A DNA stretch of 53,513 nucleotides, from NCBI GenBank assembly GCA_902476875.1, contig CABSFC010000006.1, positions 1 through 53,513 of the forward strand, read 5' to 3'. The notes under the pieces were generated by a model. The model searched no databases. It worked only from the letters and a program-made list of their open reading frames with translations, and was not told the DNA's origin. Of the stretch, positions 17,773 to 26,405 are shown one piece after another; the first letter of the stretch is position 1; each line of letters opens with the position of its first letter. Made by a program: the position numbers and the translations under genes. The DNA comes from an uncultured Oscillibacter sp. GTDB taxonomy: Bacteria > Bacillota > Clostridia > Oscillospirales > Oscillospiraceae.

Positions 17773-17967
17773 ATGGCAGTACCTAAGGGGAAAGTATCCA
17801 AAGCAAGACGCGACAAGCGCCGCAGCGCCCACTGGAAGCTGGCGGCTCCCGGCCTCGTCGCATGCCCGAAATGCGGTGCGCTGCACCTGCCTCACAGAAT
17901 GTGCCAGGAGTGCGGTACTTACAACGGCCGCGAGGTCAAGGTTGTCAAGTCCGTCGTTGCGAAATAA
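17773..17967 (+). CDS. rpmF: 50S ribosomal protein L32, zinc-binding form
   Basis: 64 residues beginning MAVPKGKVSKARRDKRR, with the four zinc cysteines in CPKCG and CQECG, i.e. the C+ form. An AAGGAGGTG ribosome site lies upstream. In many bacteria plsX and fab genes follow; here a terminator and an unrelated reductase gene follow instead. Confidence 0.97.
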   Translation: MAVPKGKVSKARRDKRRSAHWKLAAPGLVACPKCGALHLPHRMCQECGTYNGREVKVVKSVVAK

Positions 17968-17986
17968 GGACGCGCATGCTTGCTTT

Positions 17987-18018
17987 AGGAGGGAAGAGAT
18001 TCTTCCCTCCTTCCTTTT
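17987..18018 (+). terminator. Intrinsic terminator after rpmF
   Basis: Perfect 11-bp stem AGGAGGGAAGA/TCTTCCCTCCT with a three-base loop, then TCCTTTTTG. Confidence 0.85.
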
Positions 18019-18047
18019 TGTCCAATGTGGAGGATGAGGATATTTTG

Positions 18048-18581
18048 ATGAGAAAAACGACTCTGTTCATTGCCGCCAGTCTGGATGGCTATATCGCCAG
18101 AAAGGACGGCGGCGTCGACTGGCTGCACGGGCAGGACGCGTCCGCCGACGATATGACCGGCTATGATGCCTTTATCCGGGATATCGACACCGTGGTCATG
18201 GGCTGGAACACCTATCATCAGGTCACGGCCGAGCTCTCGCGGGCGGAGTGGCCCTACCGCGGCCTGACCGCCTACGTCATGACCCACCGGACGCCGCCCC
18301 CGACAAAAGAAGATATCCAGTTTGTGGACCGGGACGTCTGCGCGCTGATCGCCGAGTTAAAGCAGCGCCCGGGAAAGGGCATCTGGATCTGCGGCGGCGC
18401 GGGCGTCATCCGGCCTCTGCTGCAAGGAGGAGAGATCGACCGCCTGCACATCTCCGTCATCCCCATCCTGCTGGGGGACGGGATACCGCTGTTTGGCGGG
18501 CCGGGACGGGAACTGCCCCTGCGGCTCCTGCGCACTGAGAGCTATAACGGCATCACGGACCTGGTCTATGATGTGGAATAG
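18048..18581 (+). CDS. Dihydrofolate reductase / RibD C-terminal family protein
   Basis: A 177-residue NADPH-dependent reductase-like protein. The start MRKTTLFIAASLDGYIARKDG, the central DTVVMGWNTYHQV, and IWICGGAGVIRPLL followed by HISVIPILLGDGIPLF are the standard motifs of this family (YyaP/YwjB type). It is not the folate-pathway FolA, whose active-site Asp/Trp pattern differs. The substrate is unknown. Start ATG at 18048 follows GAGGATGAGGATATTT. Monocistronic between the rpmF terminator and the der promoter. Confidence 0.88.
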   Translation: MRKTTLFIAASLDGYIARKDGGVDWLHGQDASADDMTGYDAFIRDIDTVVMGWNTYHQVTAELSRAEWPYRGLTAYVMTHRTPPPTKEDIQFVDRDVCALIAELKQRPGKGIWICGGAGVIRPLLQGGEIDRLHISVIPILLGDGIPLFGGPGRELPLRLLRTESYNGITDLVYDVE

Positions 18582-18593
18582 GGATTTTTTAAC

Positions 18594-18622
18594 TTGCTAT
18601 CCGAACGACCGCCGGATATAAT
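18594..18622 (+). promoter_or_regulatory. Promoter of der-plsY-gpsA
   Basis: TTGCTA-N17-TATAAT followed by a second overlapping TATAAT; 48 bases before der. Confidence 0.8.
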
Positions 18623-18669
18623 ATAATTGCGATTTTAGTGAGAAAGAAACAGAAAGGATGTGAGAGCCG

Positions 18670-19995
18670 ATGAAACCAATCGTCGCCATCGTGGGCCGGC
18701 CCAACGTGGGCAAGTCCATGCTGTTCAACAAGCTGATCGGCAAGCGGCTTTCGATCGTGGAGGATACCCCGGGCGTCACCCGGGACCGCATTTACGGGGA
18801 GACGGACTGGAACGGCCGGACCTTTACCCTCATCGACACCGGCGGCATCGAGCCCCGCACGGACAACCAGATTCTGGAGTTCATGCGGGACCAGGCCCAG
18901 ATCGCCATCGACAACGCCAACGTCATCGTCTTCCTGACGGACATCAGGACCGGCCTGACCGCCTCGGACCACGAGGTGGCCAACATGCTGCTGCGCAGCG
19001 GCAAGCCCATCGTGCTGGCGGTGAACAAGATGGACTCCACCGGCGTGCCGGACCCGGATTTCTATGAGTTTTACAACTTAGGCCTGGGGGACCCCATCGC
19101 CGTCTCCGCTGTCCACGGCCACGGCACCGGCGACCTGCTGGACGCCTGCGTCCGCTATTTCCCGCCCGAGGACGAGGAGGAAGAGGAGGACGACGCCATC
19201 AAGGTGGCGGTCATCGGCAAACCCAACGCTGGCAAATCCTCTCTGGTGAACAGGATTTTGGGGGAGGAGCGGGTCATCGTCTCCGACGTGGCGGGGACTA
19301 CCCGGGACGCCATCGACTCCCGGTTTGAAAACGACAAGGGCAGCTTTGTGTTCATCGACACCGCCGGCATCCGCAAGAAGTCCAAGGTGGAGGAGGACAT
19401 CGAGAAATACAGCGTCCTCCGGGCCACCATGGCCATCGAGCGCAGCGACGTGTGCCTCATTATGATCGACGCCACCGAGGGCGTCACGGAGCAGGACACC
19501 AAGGTGGCGGGTCTTGCCCACGAGGCGGGCAAGGCCAGCATCATCGTGGTCAACAAGTGGGATCTGGTGGAGAAGGACGGCAAGACCATGGAGAAGATGC
19601 GCAGGGAGGTGCAGGACGGCCTGGCCTTTATGACCTACGCGCCTATCCTGTTCATCTCCGCCAAGACCGGCCAGCGGGTGGAGAAGCTGTTCGACCTGAT
19701 CGACTCCGTCTCCAACCAGGCCAGCATGCGTATCACCACCGGCATGCTGAACAACGTCCTGGCGGACGCCCAGACCCGGGTGCAGCCCCCCACGGACAAG
19801 GGCCGGCGGCTGAAGATCTACTATATGACCCAGGTGGGCATCCGGCCGCCCCACTTCGTGATCTTCTGCAACGACGCCCGGCTGTTCCACTTCTCCTATC
19901 AGCGGTATCTCAAGAACTGCATCCGCAACACCTTCGGGCTGGAGGGCACGCCCATTGTGCTCACCATCCGGCAGAAGGGCGATAAGGAGGACTGA
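18670..19995 (+). CDS. der: Ribosome biogenesis GTPase Der
   Basis: Essential GTPase for 50S assembly with two tandem G domains. The first P-loop GRPNVGKS is at residues 9-16, the second GKPNAGKS at about 183-190; each has its DTxG (DTGGIE, DTAGIR) and NKxD motifs (NKMD, NKWD). A KH-like domain fills the C-terminus. A short acidic linker (EDEEEEEDD) joins the G domains. 441 residues, normal length. First of three cotranscribed genes. Confidence 0.97.
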   Translation: MKPIVAIVGRPNVGKSMLFNKLIGKRLSIVEDTPGVTRDRIYGETDWNGRTFTLIDTGGIEPRTDNQILEFMRDQAQIAIDNANVIVFLTDIRTGLTASDHEVANMLLRSGKPIVLAVNKMDSTGVPDPDFYEFYNLGLGDPIAVSAVHGHGTGDLLDACVRYFPPEDEEEEEDDAIKVAVIGKPNAGKSSLVNRILGEERVIVSDVAGTTRDAIDSRFENDKGSFVFIDTAGIRKKSKVEEDIEKYSVLRATMAIERSDVCLIMIDATEGVTEQDTKVAGLAHEAGKASIIVVNKWDLVEKDGKTMEKMRREVQDGLAFMTYAPILFISAKTGQRVEKLFDLIDSVSNQASMRITTGMLNNVLADAQTRVQPPTDKGRRLKIYYMTQVGIRPPHFVIFCNDARLFHFSYQRYLKNCIRNTFGLEGTPIVLTIRQKGDKED

Positions 19996-19998
19996 GCG

Positions 19999-20682
19999 AT
20001 GGCAATGCTTTTGAGCGCCGGGAGCACCGGATATATCTATGCCATGCCCTCCATGGGCCAGGTGGCGCTGGCGGCGGCGATCACTGCTGTGGCGTCCTAT
20101 TTCCTGGGCTGCTTCAACGGCGCCGTCATCGTCTCGAAGTATATCCTGCGGGACGATGTGCGGAACCACGGCAGCGGCAACGCGGGCCTCACCAATTTTT
20201 ACCGCACATTTGGCGGATCGCTGACAGCGGTGGTCATTCTCTGTGATGTACTGAAGGCTGTTTTTTCTCTTCTGCTGGGGCAATGGCTGTTCGGCCCCTG
20301 GTATGTCTTGGGCAAATACTGGGCGGGCCTGTTCTGCCTGCTGGGCCACATGTTCCCCTGTATGTTCCACTTCAAGGGCGGCAAGGGGATCCTCTCTGGC
20401 GGCACCATCGCCCTGCTGATCGACTGGCGCGTCGCCCTGGTGGTCTGGGGAGGGTTCCTGGTCTTGACGATTCTGACCCGGTACGTGTCCCTTGGCTCTC
20501 TCTGGGCCGGGGCCAGCTTCCCGTTCGTCTCCTGGTACTGCTATCCGGACCCGGTGATTGTGGTGCTTGCTTTCATCTGCGGCGGGCTGGTGATATGGCA
20601 GCATCGGGCCAACATCCAGCGGCTGCTCCACGGCAATGAGAACAAATTCAGTCTGCATCATAAAAAGGAGGAGAAGCCATGA
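19999..20682 (+). CDS. plsY: Glycerol-3-phosphate acyltransferase PlsY
   Basis: Membrane enzyme that transfers an acyl group from acyl-phosphate to glycerol 3-phosphate, first step of phospholipid synthesis. The loop motifs are present: SYFLGCFNGAVIVSK, GSGNAGLTNFYRTFG, and GHMFPCMFHFKGGKG. 227 residues, about five helices, with a basic-acidic C-terminal tail. It lies 3 bases after der and overlaps gpsA by 4, which supplies its substrate. Confidence 0.94.
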   Translation: MAMLLSAGSTGYIYAMPSMGQVALAAAITAVASYFLGCFNGAVIVSKYILRDDVRNHGSGNAGLTNFYRTFGGSLTAVVILCDVLKAVFSLLLGQWLFGPWYVLGKYWAGLFCLLGHMFPCMFHFKGGKGILSGGTIALLIDWRVALVVWGGFLVLTILTRYVSLGSLWAGASFPFVSWYCYPDPVIVVLAFICGGLVIWQHRANIQRLLHGNENKFSLHHKKEEKP

Positions 20683-21683
20683 AGGCAGTCGTTTTAGGCA
20701 GCGGCGGCTGGGGCACGGCGCTGGCGCTGGTCCTCCGCGACAACGGACATGACGTGACCCTGTGGTCCCACAACCCCGCCAAGGCGGAGGAGATGGCCCA
20801 AAGCCGGGAAAATCCTCTGCTGAAGGGCGTCCGTCTGCCGGACAGCCTGCGCGTCACCGGAGACCTCTCCTGTCTGGAGGGGGCGGACCTGGTGGTCAGC
20901 GCCGCGCCGTCCTTCGCCGTCCGGGAGACGGGGAAGAAGGCCGCGCCTTACCTGCGGCCGGACAGCATCCTGGTGACCGTCTCCAAGGGCATTGAGCGGG
21001 ACACCAACCTGCGCATGAGCCAGGTCCTGCGGGAGGCCACCGGCAACATCTGTCAAGTAGTTGCCCTTTCCGGCCCCTCCCACGCGGAGGAGGTGGGCGT
21101 CAGACTGCCCACCGGCTGCGTGTCCGCCTGCCCGGACCGGACGGCGGCCCGTTTCGTGCAGGACGCCTTTATGAACGACTACTTCCGCGTCTACACCAGC
21201 TATGACATCATCGGCGTGGAGCTGGCGGCGGCGTTGAAAAACGTGGTGGCCCTGAGCTGCGGCATCTGTACGGGCCTGGGCTTCCAGGACAACACCAAGG
21301 CCCTGCTGATGACCCGGGCCATGGCGGAGCTGACCCGCCTGGGCGAGCAGCTGGGCGGCACCCGCCGCACCTTCGGGGGCCTGGCGGGCATGGGCGATCT
21401 GATCGTCACCTGTACCTCCATGCACTCCCGGAACAATCGGGCGGGCATCCTCATCGGCCAGGGAAAGACCGTTCAGCAGGCCATGGAGGAGGTGGGCGCC
21501 GTGGTGGAGGGCTACTACGCCGCCGAGAGCATCCATCAGCTGGCGGAGCGGGAGCGTGTGGACATGCCCATCTGCCGCTGCGCCTACGAGGTGCTGTACC
21601 ACGGCAAGAACGTCCGGGACGTGGTGACGGAACTGATGACCCGCGCCAAAAAGGACGAGCTGCTGGAAACTACTTGGATGTAA
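20679..21683 (+). CDS. gpsA: NAD(P)H-dependent glycerol-3-phosphate dehydrogenase
   Basis: Makes sn-glycerol 3-phosphate from dihydroxyacetone phosphate for PlsY. The dinucleotide-binding GSGGWGTALA is at residues 8-17; the catalytic Lys lies in ALKNVVAL and the substrate motif in GLAGMGDLIVTCTS. 334 residues. The start overlaps plsY (ATGA). Confidence 0.97.
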   Translation: MKAVVLGSGGWGTALALVLRDNGHDVTLWSHNPAKAEEMAQSRENPLLKGVRLPDSLRVTGDLSCLEGADLVVSAAPSFAVRETGKKAAPYLRPDSILVTVSKGIERDTNLRMSQVLREATGNICQVVALSGPSHAEEVGVRLPTGCVSACPDRTAARFVQDAFMNDYFRVYTSYDIIGVELAAALKNVVALSCGICTGLGFQDNTKALLMTRAMAELTRLGEQLGGTRRTFGGLAGMGDLIVTCTSMHSRNNRAGILIGQGKTVQQAMEEVGAVVEGYYAAESIHQLAERERVDMPICRCAYEVLYHGKNVRDVVTELMTRAKKDELLETTWM

Positions 21684-21713
21684 AAAAGAGAGGACTTTCG
21701 TCCTCTCTTTTTT
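21682..21713. terminator. Bidirectional terminator between gpsA and the DUF6485 gene
   Basis: GAGAGGAC-TTTC-GTCCTCTC with six A on the left and six T on the right; it can end transcripts from both convergent genes. Confidence 0.9.
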
Positions 21714-21789
21714 ATGATTTTCGGTTTAAAGGTGCGCTGCAGCGCGGCCTCCGCGGGAAAGACGGACCCGATCAGTGCGGCGACCCGAA

Positions 21790-22071
21790 TCATCCACAAT
21801 GGGATATCACAGATTTTATAGAAGCGGAACGGACTGGAAGTTCAATATGCTCTTGGTCCTGTTCCGCGGCCTGCTTTTCCAGCACCCGCCGGGCAAAGGC
21901 TTCCATGGAGCAGTCTTCCACCCGCTCACCCGGCTCGATGACGAAATCAAAGAAGCAGCTTGGAATCTCCCGCTTCCGCAGTTCTTTTTCAATACACAGG
22001 GAACAGCCCTGGTCGTGATTGGAGGGATGGCAGCGGCAGGCGGTATTCTTGCAGGGACAGAAATGTTCCAT
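21790..22071 (-). CDS. DUF6485 family cysteine-rich protein
   Basis: 93 residues with an N-terminal metal-binding-like array of cysteines (CPCKNTACRCHP, then GCSLCIEKELRKREIPSCFF), the layout of DUF6485 proteins, which are short Clostridia proteins of unknown function. AGAGGAGG lies upstream of the ATG. It starts only about 20 bases beyond the rpmB terminator, so it is expressed by readthrough or from a promoter not recognised here. Confidence 0.75.
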   Translation of the reverse strand: MEHFCPCKNTACRCHPSNHDQGCSLCIEKELRKREIPSCFFDFVIEPGERVEDCSMEAFARRVLEKQAAEQDQEHIELPVRSASIKSVISHCG

Positions 22072-22091
22072 GGGGAAAAGCCTCCTCTAAC

Positions 22092-22124
22092 ATCAAAAAG
22101 AAATCCCGGACCGAAGTCCGGGAT
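22092..22124 (-). terminator. Intrinsic terminator after rpmB
   Basis: Minus strand ATCCCGGACTTCGGTCCGGGAT hairpin (stem 9 bp at 22103-22124) followed by TTCTTTTTG. Confidence 0.85.
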
Positions 22125-22137
22125 CTTGTTTGCACGA

Positions 22138-22326
22138 TCAGACCGCTCTGGTGACCTTACCGGAACGCATACACCGGGTACAAACATACACATGGCGGGG
22201 AGAACCGTCGACGATCGCTTTCACACGCTTCACATTGGGCTTCCAAGAACGATTGGAACGCCGGTGAGAGTGGGAGACCTTGATGCCGAAAGTAACGCCC
22301 TTGTCGCAAAACTCGCACTTTGCCAT
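22138..22326 (-). CDS. rpmB: 50S ribosomal protein L28, zinc-binding form
   Basis: 62 residues starting MAKCEFCDKG; with VCTRCMRSGKV near the end it has the CxxC...CxxC of the C+ form. The usual SHSHRRSNRSWKPN follows. AAGGAGGTG ribosome site 7 bases before the ATG at 22326. Confidence 0.96.
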   Translation of the reverse strand: MAKCEFCDKGVTFGIKVSHSHRRSNRSWKPNVKRVKAIVDGSPRHVYVCTRCMRSGKVTRAV

Positions 22327-22382
22327 CCGTTGCACCTCCTTGCTGTTGCGTACTCCGTGCTGTTTTCACAAGCACAGCTGAT

Positions 22383-22411
22383 ATAATAACAGAAATGCTC
22401 ACAAAATGCAA
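22383..22411 (-). promoter_or_regulatory. Promoter of rpmB
   Basis: Minus strand TTGCAT-N17-TATTAT, about 57 bases upstream of the start; divergent from the hprK promoter. Confidence 0.8.
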
Positions 22412-22467
22412 GAAGAATTTTCAAAAAAATCGAAGTTTTTTGACGCCCGCCGGAGGCGGCGAAAGTG

Positions 22468-22496
22468 TTGCGGAATCAGGGAAATTCATATATAAT
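22468..22496 (+). promoter_or_regulatory. Promoter of hprK
   Basis: TTGCGG-N17-TATAAT; leaves a leader of about 100 bases before hprK in which no known element was recognised. Confidence 0.65.
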
Positions 22497-22604
22497 AGGG
22501 ACAAATGCAAAACGGCGGAATTTCTGACCGCTTGGCCGGGCGTTCGCACGGACCACAGGATGGGCGCGGAGATGTCTCCGGGCCGGAAAGACGAGGGAAA
22601 CACC

Positions 22605-23543
22605 ATGCGCGGAAACGGACTGAAAATCACGGAATTTGTCAAACTGTTCAACCTTGAGGTGCTGAATCGCGGCAGCGAGTATGAATCGGCCCTGCTGACC
22701 ATCACGGACGTGAACCGCCCCGGCCTCCAGTTCCACAATTTTTACGACTACTTCGACCCCCGGCGCCTCCAGGTCATCGGCAAGGCGGAGATCATGTATC
22801 TGAAGGGCCTGACGGAGGAACAGCGCCGCACCTGCTTTGACAACCTGTTCCTGTACGACATCCCGGCCCTGGTCATCGCCCGGGGGCTGGACTGCTTCCC
22901 GGAGTGCCTGGAGAGCGCGAAGGAGCATGAGCGGACGCTGCTGCGCACCCAGGAGACCACCGTGGACTTTACCAGCCACACCATCGAATTCCTGAACCGC
23001 GTTCTGGCCCCCTGCGTCACCCGCCACGGCGTCCTGTTGGACATCTACGGCGAGGGCGTCATGATCACCGGCGACTCCGGCGTGGGCAAGAGCGAGGCTG
23101 CCATTGAGCTGATCATGCGGGGCCACCGCCTGGTGGCGGACGACGCGGTGGAGCTGCGCCGCATCTCCGGCCAGCTCATCGGCACCGCGCCGGAGGTCAT
23201 CCGCCACTATATCGAGCTGCGGGGCATCGGCGTCATCGACGTGCGGCAGCTCTTCGGTATGCGGGCCATCAAGGTGGAGTCCCAGCTGGATCTGGTGGTC
23301 CACTTCGAGCAGTGGGACCAGACGAAATTCTACGACCGCCTGGGCATCGAGGACCACTTCACGGAGATCCTGGACGTTCAGGTGCCCATCGTGACCATCC
23401 CCGTGCGGCCGGGCCGGAACCTGGCCAGCATCGTGGAGGTGGCGGCCATGAACAACCGCCACCGGAAATTCGGCTACAACGCCGCCCAGGAGCTGGCCCG
23501 CCGGGTGGACCTGCGGGCGGACGCGGGCAGCGGCAAGATCTGA
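22605..23543 (+). CDS. hprK: HPr kinase/phosphorylase
   Basis: Phosphorylates HPr on Ser46 for carbon catabolite control, and reverses it. Walker A GDSGVGKS at residues 156-163, the family signature in ELRGIGVIDVRQLFG, and the C-terminal VPIVTIPVRPGRN with NNRHRKFGYNAA. 312 residues from the ATG at 22605 (MRGNGLKITEFVKLF), the family's usual length; open sequence further upstream overlaps the promoter and is not coding. Confidence 0.96.
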   Translation: MRGNGLKITEFVKLFNLEVLNRGSEYESALLTITDVNRPGLQFHNFYDYFDPRRLQVIGKAEIMYLKGLTEEQRRTCFDNLFLYDIPALVIARGLDCFPECLESAKEHERTLLRTQETTVDFTSHTIEFLNRVLAPCVTRHGVLLDIYGEGVMITGDSGVGKSEAAIELIMRGHRLVADDAVELRRISGQLIGTAPEVIRHYIELRGIGVIDVRQLFGMRAIKVESQLDLVVHFEQWDQTKFYDRLGIEDHFTEILDVQVPIVTIPVRPGRNLASIVEVAAMNNRHRKFGYNAAQELARRVDLRADAGSGKI

Positions 23544-23562
23544 CAAAGCGGAGGGAGCGCGC

Positions 23563-24504
23563 ATGTATATTGGGATCGACGTGGGCGGCACCAACCTGAA
23601 GGCCGGCCTTGTGGACGAGACCGGCGCGATCCTGGCCGTGGAGCGGACGCCCCTGGGAGATTTCCAGGGGCCGGAGTCCTTTGCCAAAACCCTGGCGGAG
23701 CTGGCGAAGGCCGTGCTCCGCAGGGGCGGCGCGGAGCCGGGAGACATCGCCTATGTGGGCATGGGCATCCCCGGCGCGGTGGCGGGGGGCGACGTCCTCT
23801 ACACCTGCAACATCCCCATGCGGGATGTGCCGCTGAGCGGCCTGTTCCGGCGGCATCTGGACCTGCCGGTGCTGCTGGGAAACGACGCGGACTGCGCCGC
23901 TGTGGGCGAATGGGCCCGCGGCGCGGGCCGGGGGACCCGGGACTTTGTCATCATTACTCTGGGCACCGGCGTAGGCGGCGGCTTCATCCTGAACGGCAGG
24001 CTCTATGCCGGAGGCGGTATGGCGGGCGAGGTTGGCCACATGGTGATCCAGCGGGGCGGCGAGCCCTGCGGCTGCGGCCGGCGGGGCTGCTGGGAGGCAT
24101 ACGCCTCCGCCCCGGCCCTGGTCCGGCAGACCCGGGCGGCCATGGCGGCCCACCCGGACAGCCTGCTCCATGCCGTGACCGCCGAAAACGGCGGCGTGGA
24201 AGGGCGGACGCCCTTCCTGGCGGCGGAGCGGGGCGACGGCGCGGCTCTGGAGGTCTGCCGTCAGTACGTGGAGTATCTGGCCGCCGGGGTGACGAATCTG
24301 GTCAACATCCTCCAGCCGGAGGTGCTGGCGGTGGGCGGCGGCGTGGCCGGGGCCCCGGACGCGCTGCTGCTGGAGCCGCTGCGGCGGATTGTTGAGGCGG
24401 AGTGCTATCCCCGCCACGCCGGCAAGCTGCCCCGCGTCCTGCGGGCGGAACTGGGGAACGACGCCGGAATCATCGGCGCGGCCCTGCTGGGCAAGGCGCT
24501 GTGA
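23563..24504 (+). CDS. glcK: ROK-family glucokinase
   Basis: Phosphorylates glucose (or a related sugar) with ATP. ATP site IDVGGTNLKAG at residues 4-14, sugar site with GNDADCAAVGEW, and the ROK zinc motif GHMVIQRGGEPCGCGRRGCWE with its His and Cys ligands. 313 residues. Substrate beyond hexose is not certain. It follows hprK by 19 bases, which ties glucose entry to the catabolite kinase. Confidence 0.9.
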   Translation: MYIGIDVGGTNLKAGLVDETGAILAVERTPLGDFQGPESFAKTLAELAKAVLRRGGAEPGDIAYVGMGIPGAVAGGDVLYTCNIPMRDVPLSGLFRRHLDLPVLLGNDADCAAVGEWARGAGRGTRDFVIITLGTGVGGGFILNGRLYAGGGMAGEVGHMVIQRGGEPCGCGRRGCWEAYASAPALVRQTRAAMAAHPDSLLHAVTAENGGVEGRTPFLAAERGDGAALEVCRQYVEYLAAGVTNLVNILQPEVLAVGGGVAGAPDALLLEPLRRIVEAECYPRHAGKLPRVLRAELGNDAGIIGAALLGKAL

Positions 24505-24589
24505 CGCCCTTGGCAAAAAGCGTGGAATGATAAAAAATATCCGCGCGTTGCTTTCGCGCGTGCAAAAATTGAGACGGGAGGGTCCTTTT

Positions 24590-25510
24590 ATGGACTGGTA
24601 TACAGAACTGGACAGACGGATCGCCGTCGAGCTGCCGGAGCTGGCGGTGGCGGCGGAGGAGCCCATGAGCCGCCACACCTCCTTCCGGGTGGGCGGTCCG
24701 GCCCGGCGTATGGCCTTTCCAGGGAGCGGGGCGGAGCTGGCGGGGCTGCTGGCCCTGGCCGAGGCGTGTGGCGCAAGGCCGCTGGTCATCGGCAACGGCA
24801 CCAATCTGCTGGCCCCCGACGAGGGGCTGGACCGGCTGGTGATCGACACCTCGGCCGGTCTGAACCGCGTGGAACCCGGCGCGGAGCCCGGCACGGTTGC
24901 GGCGGAGGCGGGCGCCTCCCTGGCGCGGCTGGCGGACTTCGCGTGCAAGCAGGGCCTGACGGGGCTGGAATTCGCCCACGGCATCCCCGGCACGGTGGGC
25001 GGCGCGGTGTGCATGAACGCCGGGGCCTACGGCGGGGAGATGAAGCAGGTCGTGCAAAGCGTGGCGGTGCTGTTCCCGGGGGAGGGAGTCAGCGTCCTCT
25101 CTGGGGAGGAGATGGCTTTCGGCTACCGCCGCAGCCTGCTGACGGACCGCCCGGACGCGGTGGTGCTGTCGGCGGTGTTCCGTCTGGCCCCCGGAGATCC
25201 GGAGACCATCCGGGCGGCCATGCGGGACCTGATGGCCCGCCGCAGGGCCAGCCAGCCGCTGGAGCTGCCCAGCGCGGGCAGCACCTTCAAGCGGCCCGCC
25301 GGCCATTTCGCGGGGACGCTCATCGACCAGTGCGGATTGAAGGGGCTGACGGTGGGCGGCGCCCAGGTCAGCGGCAAGCACGCGGGCTTCATCGTCAACA
25401 CGGGCGGCGCCACCGCCGCGGACGTGACGGCGCTGATCGCCCAGGTGCAGGCGCGGGTATTCGAGCGGACGGGCGTCCGGCTGGAGCCGGAGGTCCGCAT
25501 CGTCAAGTAG
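24590..25510 (+). CDS. murB: UDP-N-acetylenolpyruvoylglucosamine reductase
   Basis: FAD enzyme that completes UDP-MurNAc, the second committed step of peptidoglycan synthesis. FAD motifs SFRVGGPA, GNGTNLL and IPGTVGGAVCMNAGAYGGE; the C-terminal SAGSTFKRP holds the catalytic Ser and EPEVRIV ends the protein, as in type II MurB. 306 residues. GGGAGGG lies 9 bases before the ATG at 24590; an in-frame ATG upstream is not preceded by one. Confidence 0.95.
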   Translation: MDWYTELDRRIAVELPELAVAAEEPMSRHTSFRVGGPARRMAFPGSGAELAGLLALAEACGARPLVIGNGTNLLAPDEGLDRLVIDTSAGLNRVEPGAEPGTVAAEAGASLARLADFACKQGLTGLEFAHGIPGTVGGAVCMNAGAYGGEMKQVVQSVAVLFPGEGVSVLSGEEMAFGYRRSLLTDRPDAVVLSAVFRLAPGDPETIRAAMRDLMARRRASQPLELPSAGSTFKRPAGHFAGTLIDQCGLKGLTVGGAQVSGKHAGFIVNTGGATAADVTALIAQVQARVFERTGVRLEPEVRIVK

Positions 25511-25525
25511 AGAAAGGCGCGTCAC

Positions 25526-26389
25526 ATGGAAATTCTCATCATCTCCGGCCTGTCCGGCGCGGGAAAGAGCAAGGCGGCCTCCTTCCTGGAGGACATGGGC
25601 TTTTATATCGTGGACAACATGCCCGCCGCCATGATTTTGAAATTCGCGGAGTTCTGCGCGGTCAGCAATGGCCGCTACGACCGGGTGGCCCTGGTGTACG
25701 ACGTGCGCACCGCCAGCTCCCCCACGGAGCTGTTCGGCGTGCTGGATAAGCTGAAGGCCATGGACGGCGTGTGCCGCATGCTGTTTCTGGAGGCCACGCC
25801 GGAGATCATCATCCAGCGGTATAAGGAGACCCGCCGCCGCCATCCCCTGCGGGTCGGTGTGGACTCGCTGCAGGAGGCCGTCTGCAAGGAGCGGGAGCTG
25901 ATGCAGCCCGTCCGGGAGCGGGCGGACCTGGTCATCGACACCTCCCGCCTCTCCACCGCTCAGCTGCGAAGCGAGCTGCTGGGCGTCTTCGGCGAGGCGG
26001 GGGAGAAGGGCGGCATGGTGGTCAGCGTCACGTCTTTCGGCTTCAAGTACGGCCTGCCCATAGAGGCGGACCTGGTGTTCGACGTCCGCTTCATGCCCAA
26101 TCCCTTTTACATCGAGGAGCTGCGGCACCAGACGGGGCTGGACCAAGCGGTGGCGGACTATGTGTTCAGCTTCCAGCAGACCCGGGACTATCTGAAACGG
26201 CTGGAGGACCTGCTGGCCTTCTCCCTGCCGCTGTACGCGGAGGAGGGCAAGACCAGTCTGGCCGTCGCCGTGGGCTGCACCGGCGGGCACCACCGCTCGG
26301 TGGCGATAACCCACGCCCTGGCGGAGTTCATCCGCCGGCAGGGCTATCAGACGGCGGAAAACCACCGGGACATGAGCCGCGGCGGCTGA
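25526..26389 (+). CDS. rapZ: RNase adapter / nucleotide-binding protein RapZ (YvcJ)
   Basis: P-loop protein, in Firmicutes an NTPase (YvcJ) and in enterobacteria the adapter that controls GlmS through a small RNA. Walker A GLSGAGKSKA at residues 8-17, Walker-B-like VALVYDVR, and the conserved C-terminal IGCTGGHHRSV equivalent (VGCTGGHHRSVAI) and HRDM end. 287 residues. Starts the conserved rapZ-yvcK-whiA cluster, 16 bases after murB. Confidence 0.95.
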   Translation: MEILIISGLSGAGKSKAASFLEDMGFYIVDNMPAAMILKFAEFCAVSNGRYDRVALVYDVRTASSPTELFGVLDKLKAMDGVCRMLFLEATPEIIIQRYKETRRRHPLRVGVDSLQEAVCKERELMQPVRERADLVIDTSRLSTAQLRSELLGVFGEAGEKGGMVVSVTSFGFKYGLPIEADLVFDVRFMPNPFYIEELRHQTGLDQAVADYVFSFQQTRDYLKRLEDLLAFSLPLYAEEGKTSLAVAVGCTGGHHRSVAITHALAEFIRRQGYQTAENHRDMSRGG

Positions 26390-26405
26390 CAGGGAAAGGA
26401 GTTTC

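Noticed and set aside
24542..24560. CGCGCG hairpin between glcK and murB as terminator
   Set aside because: Not followed by a T run; at best a minor structure in a continuous operon.
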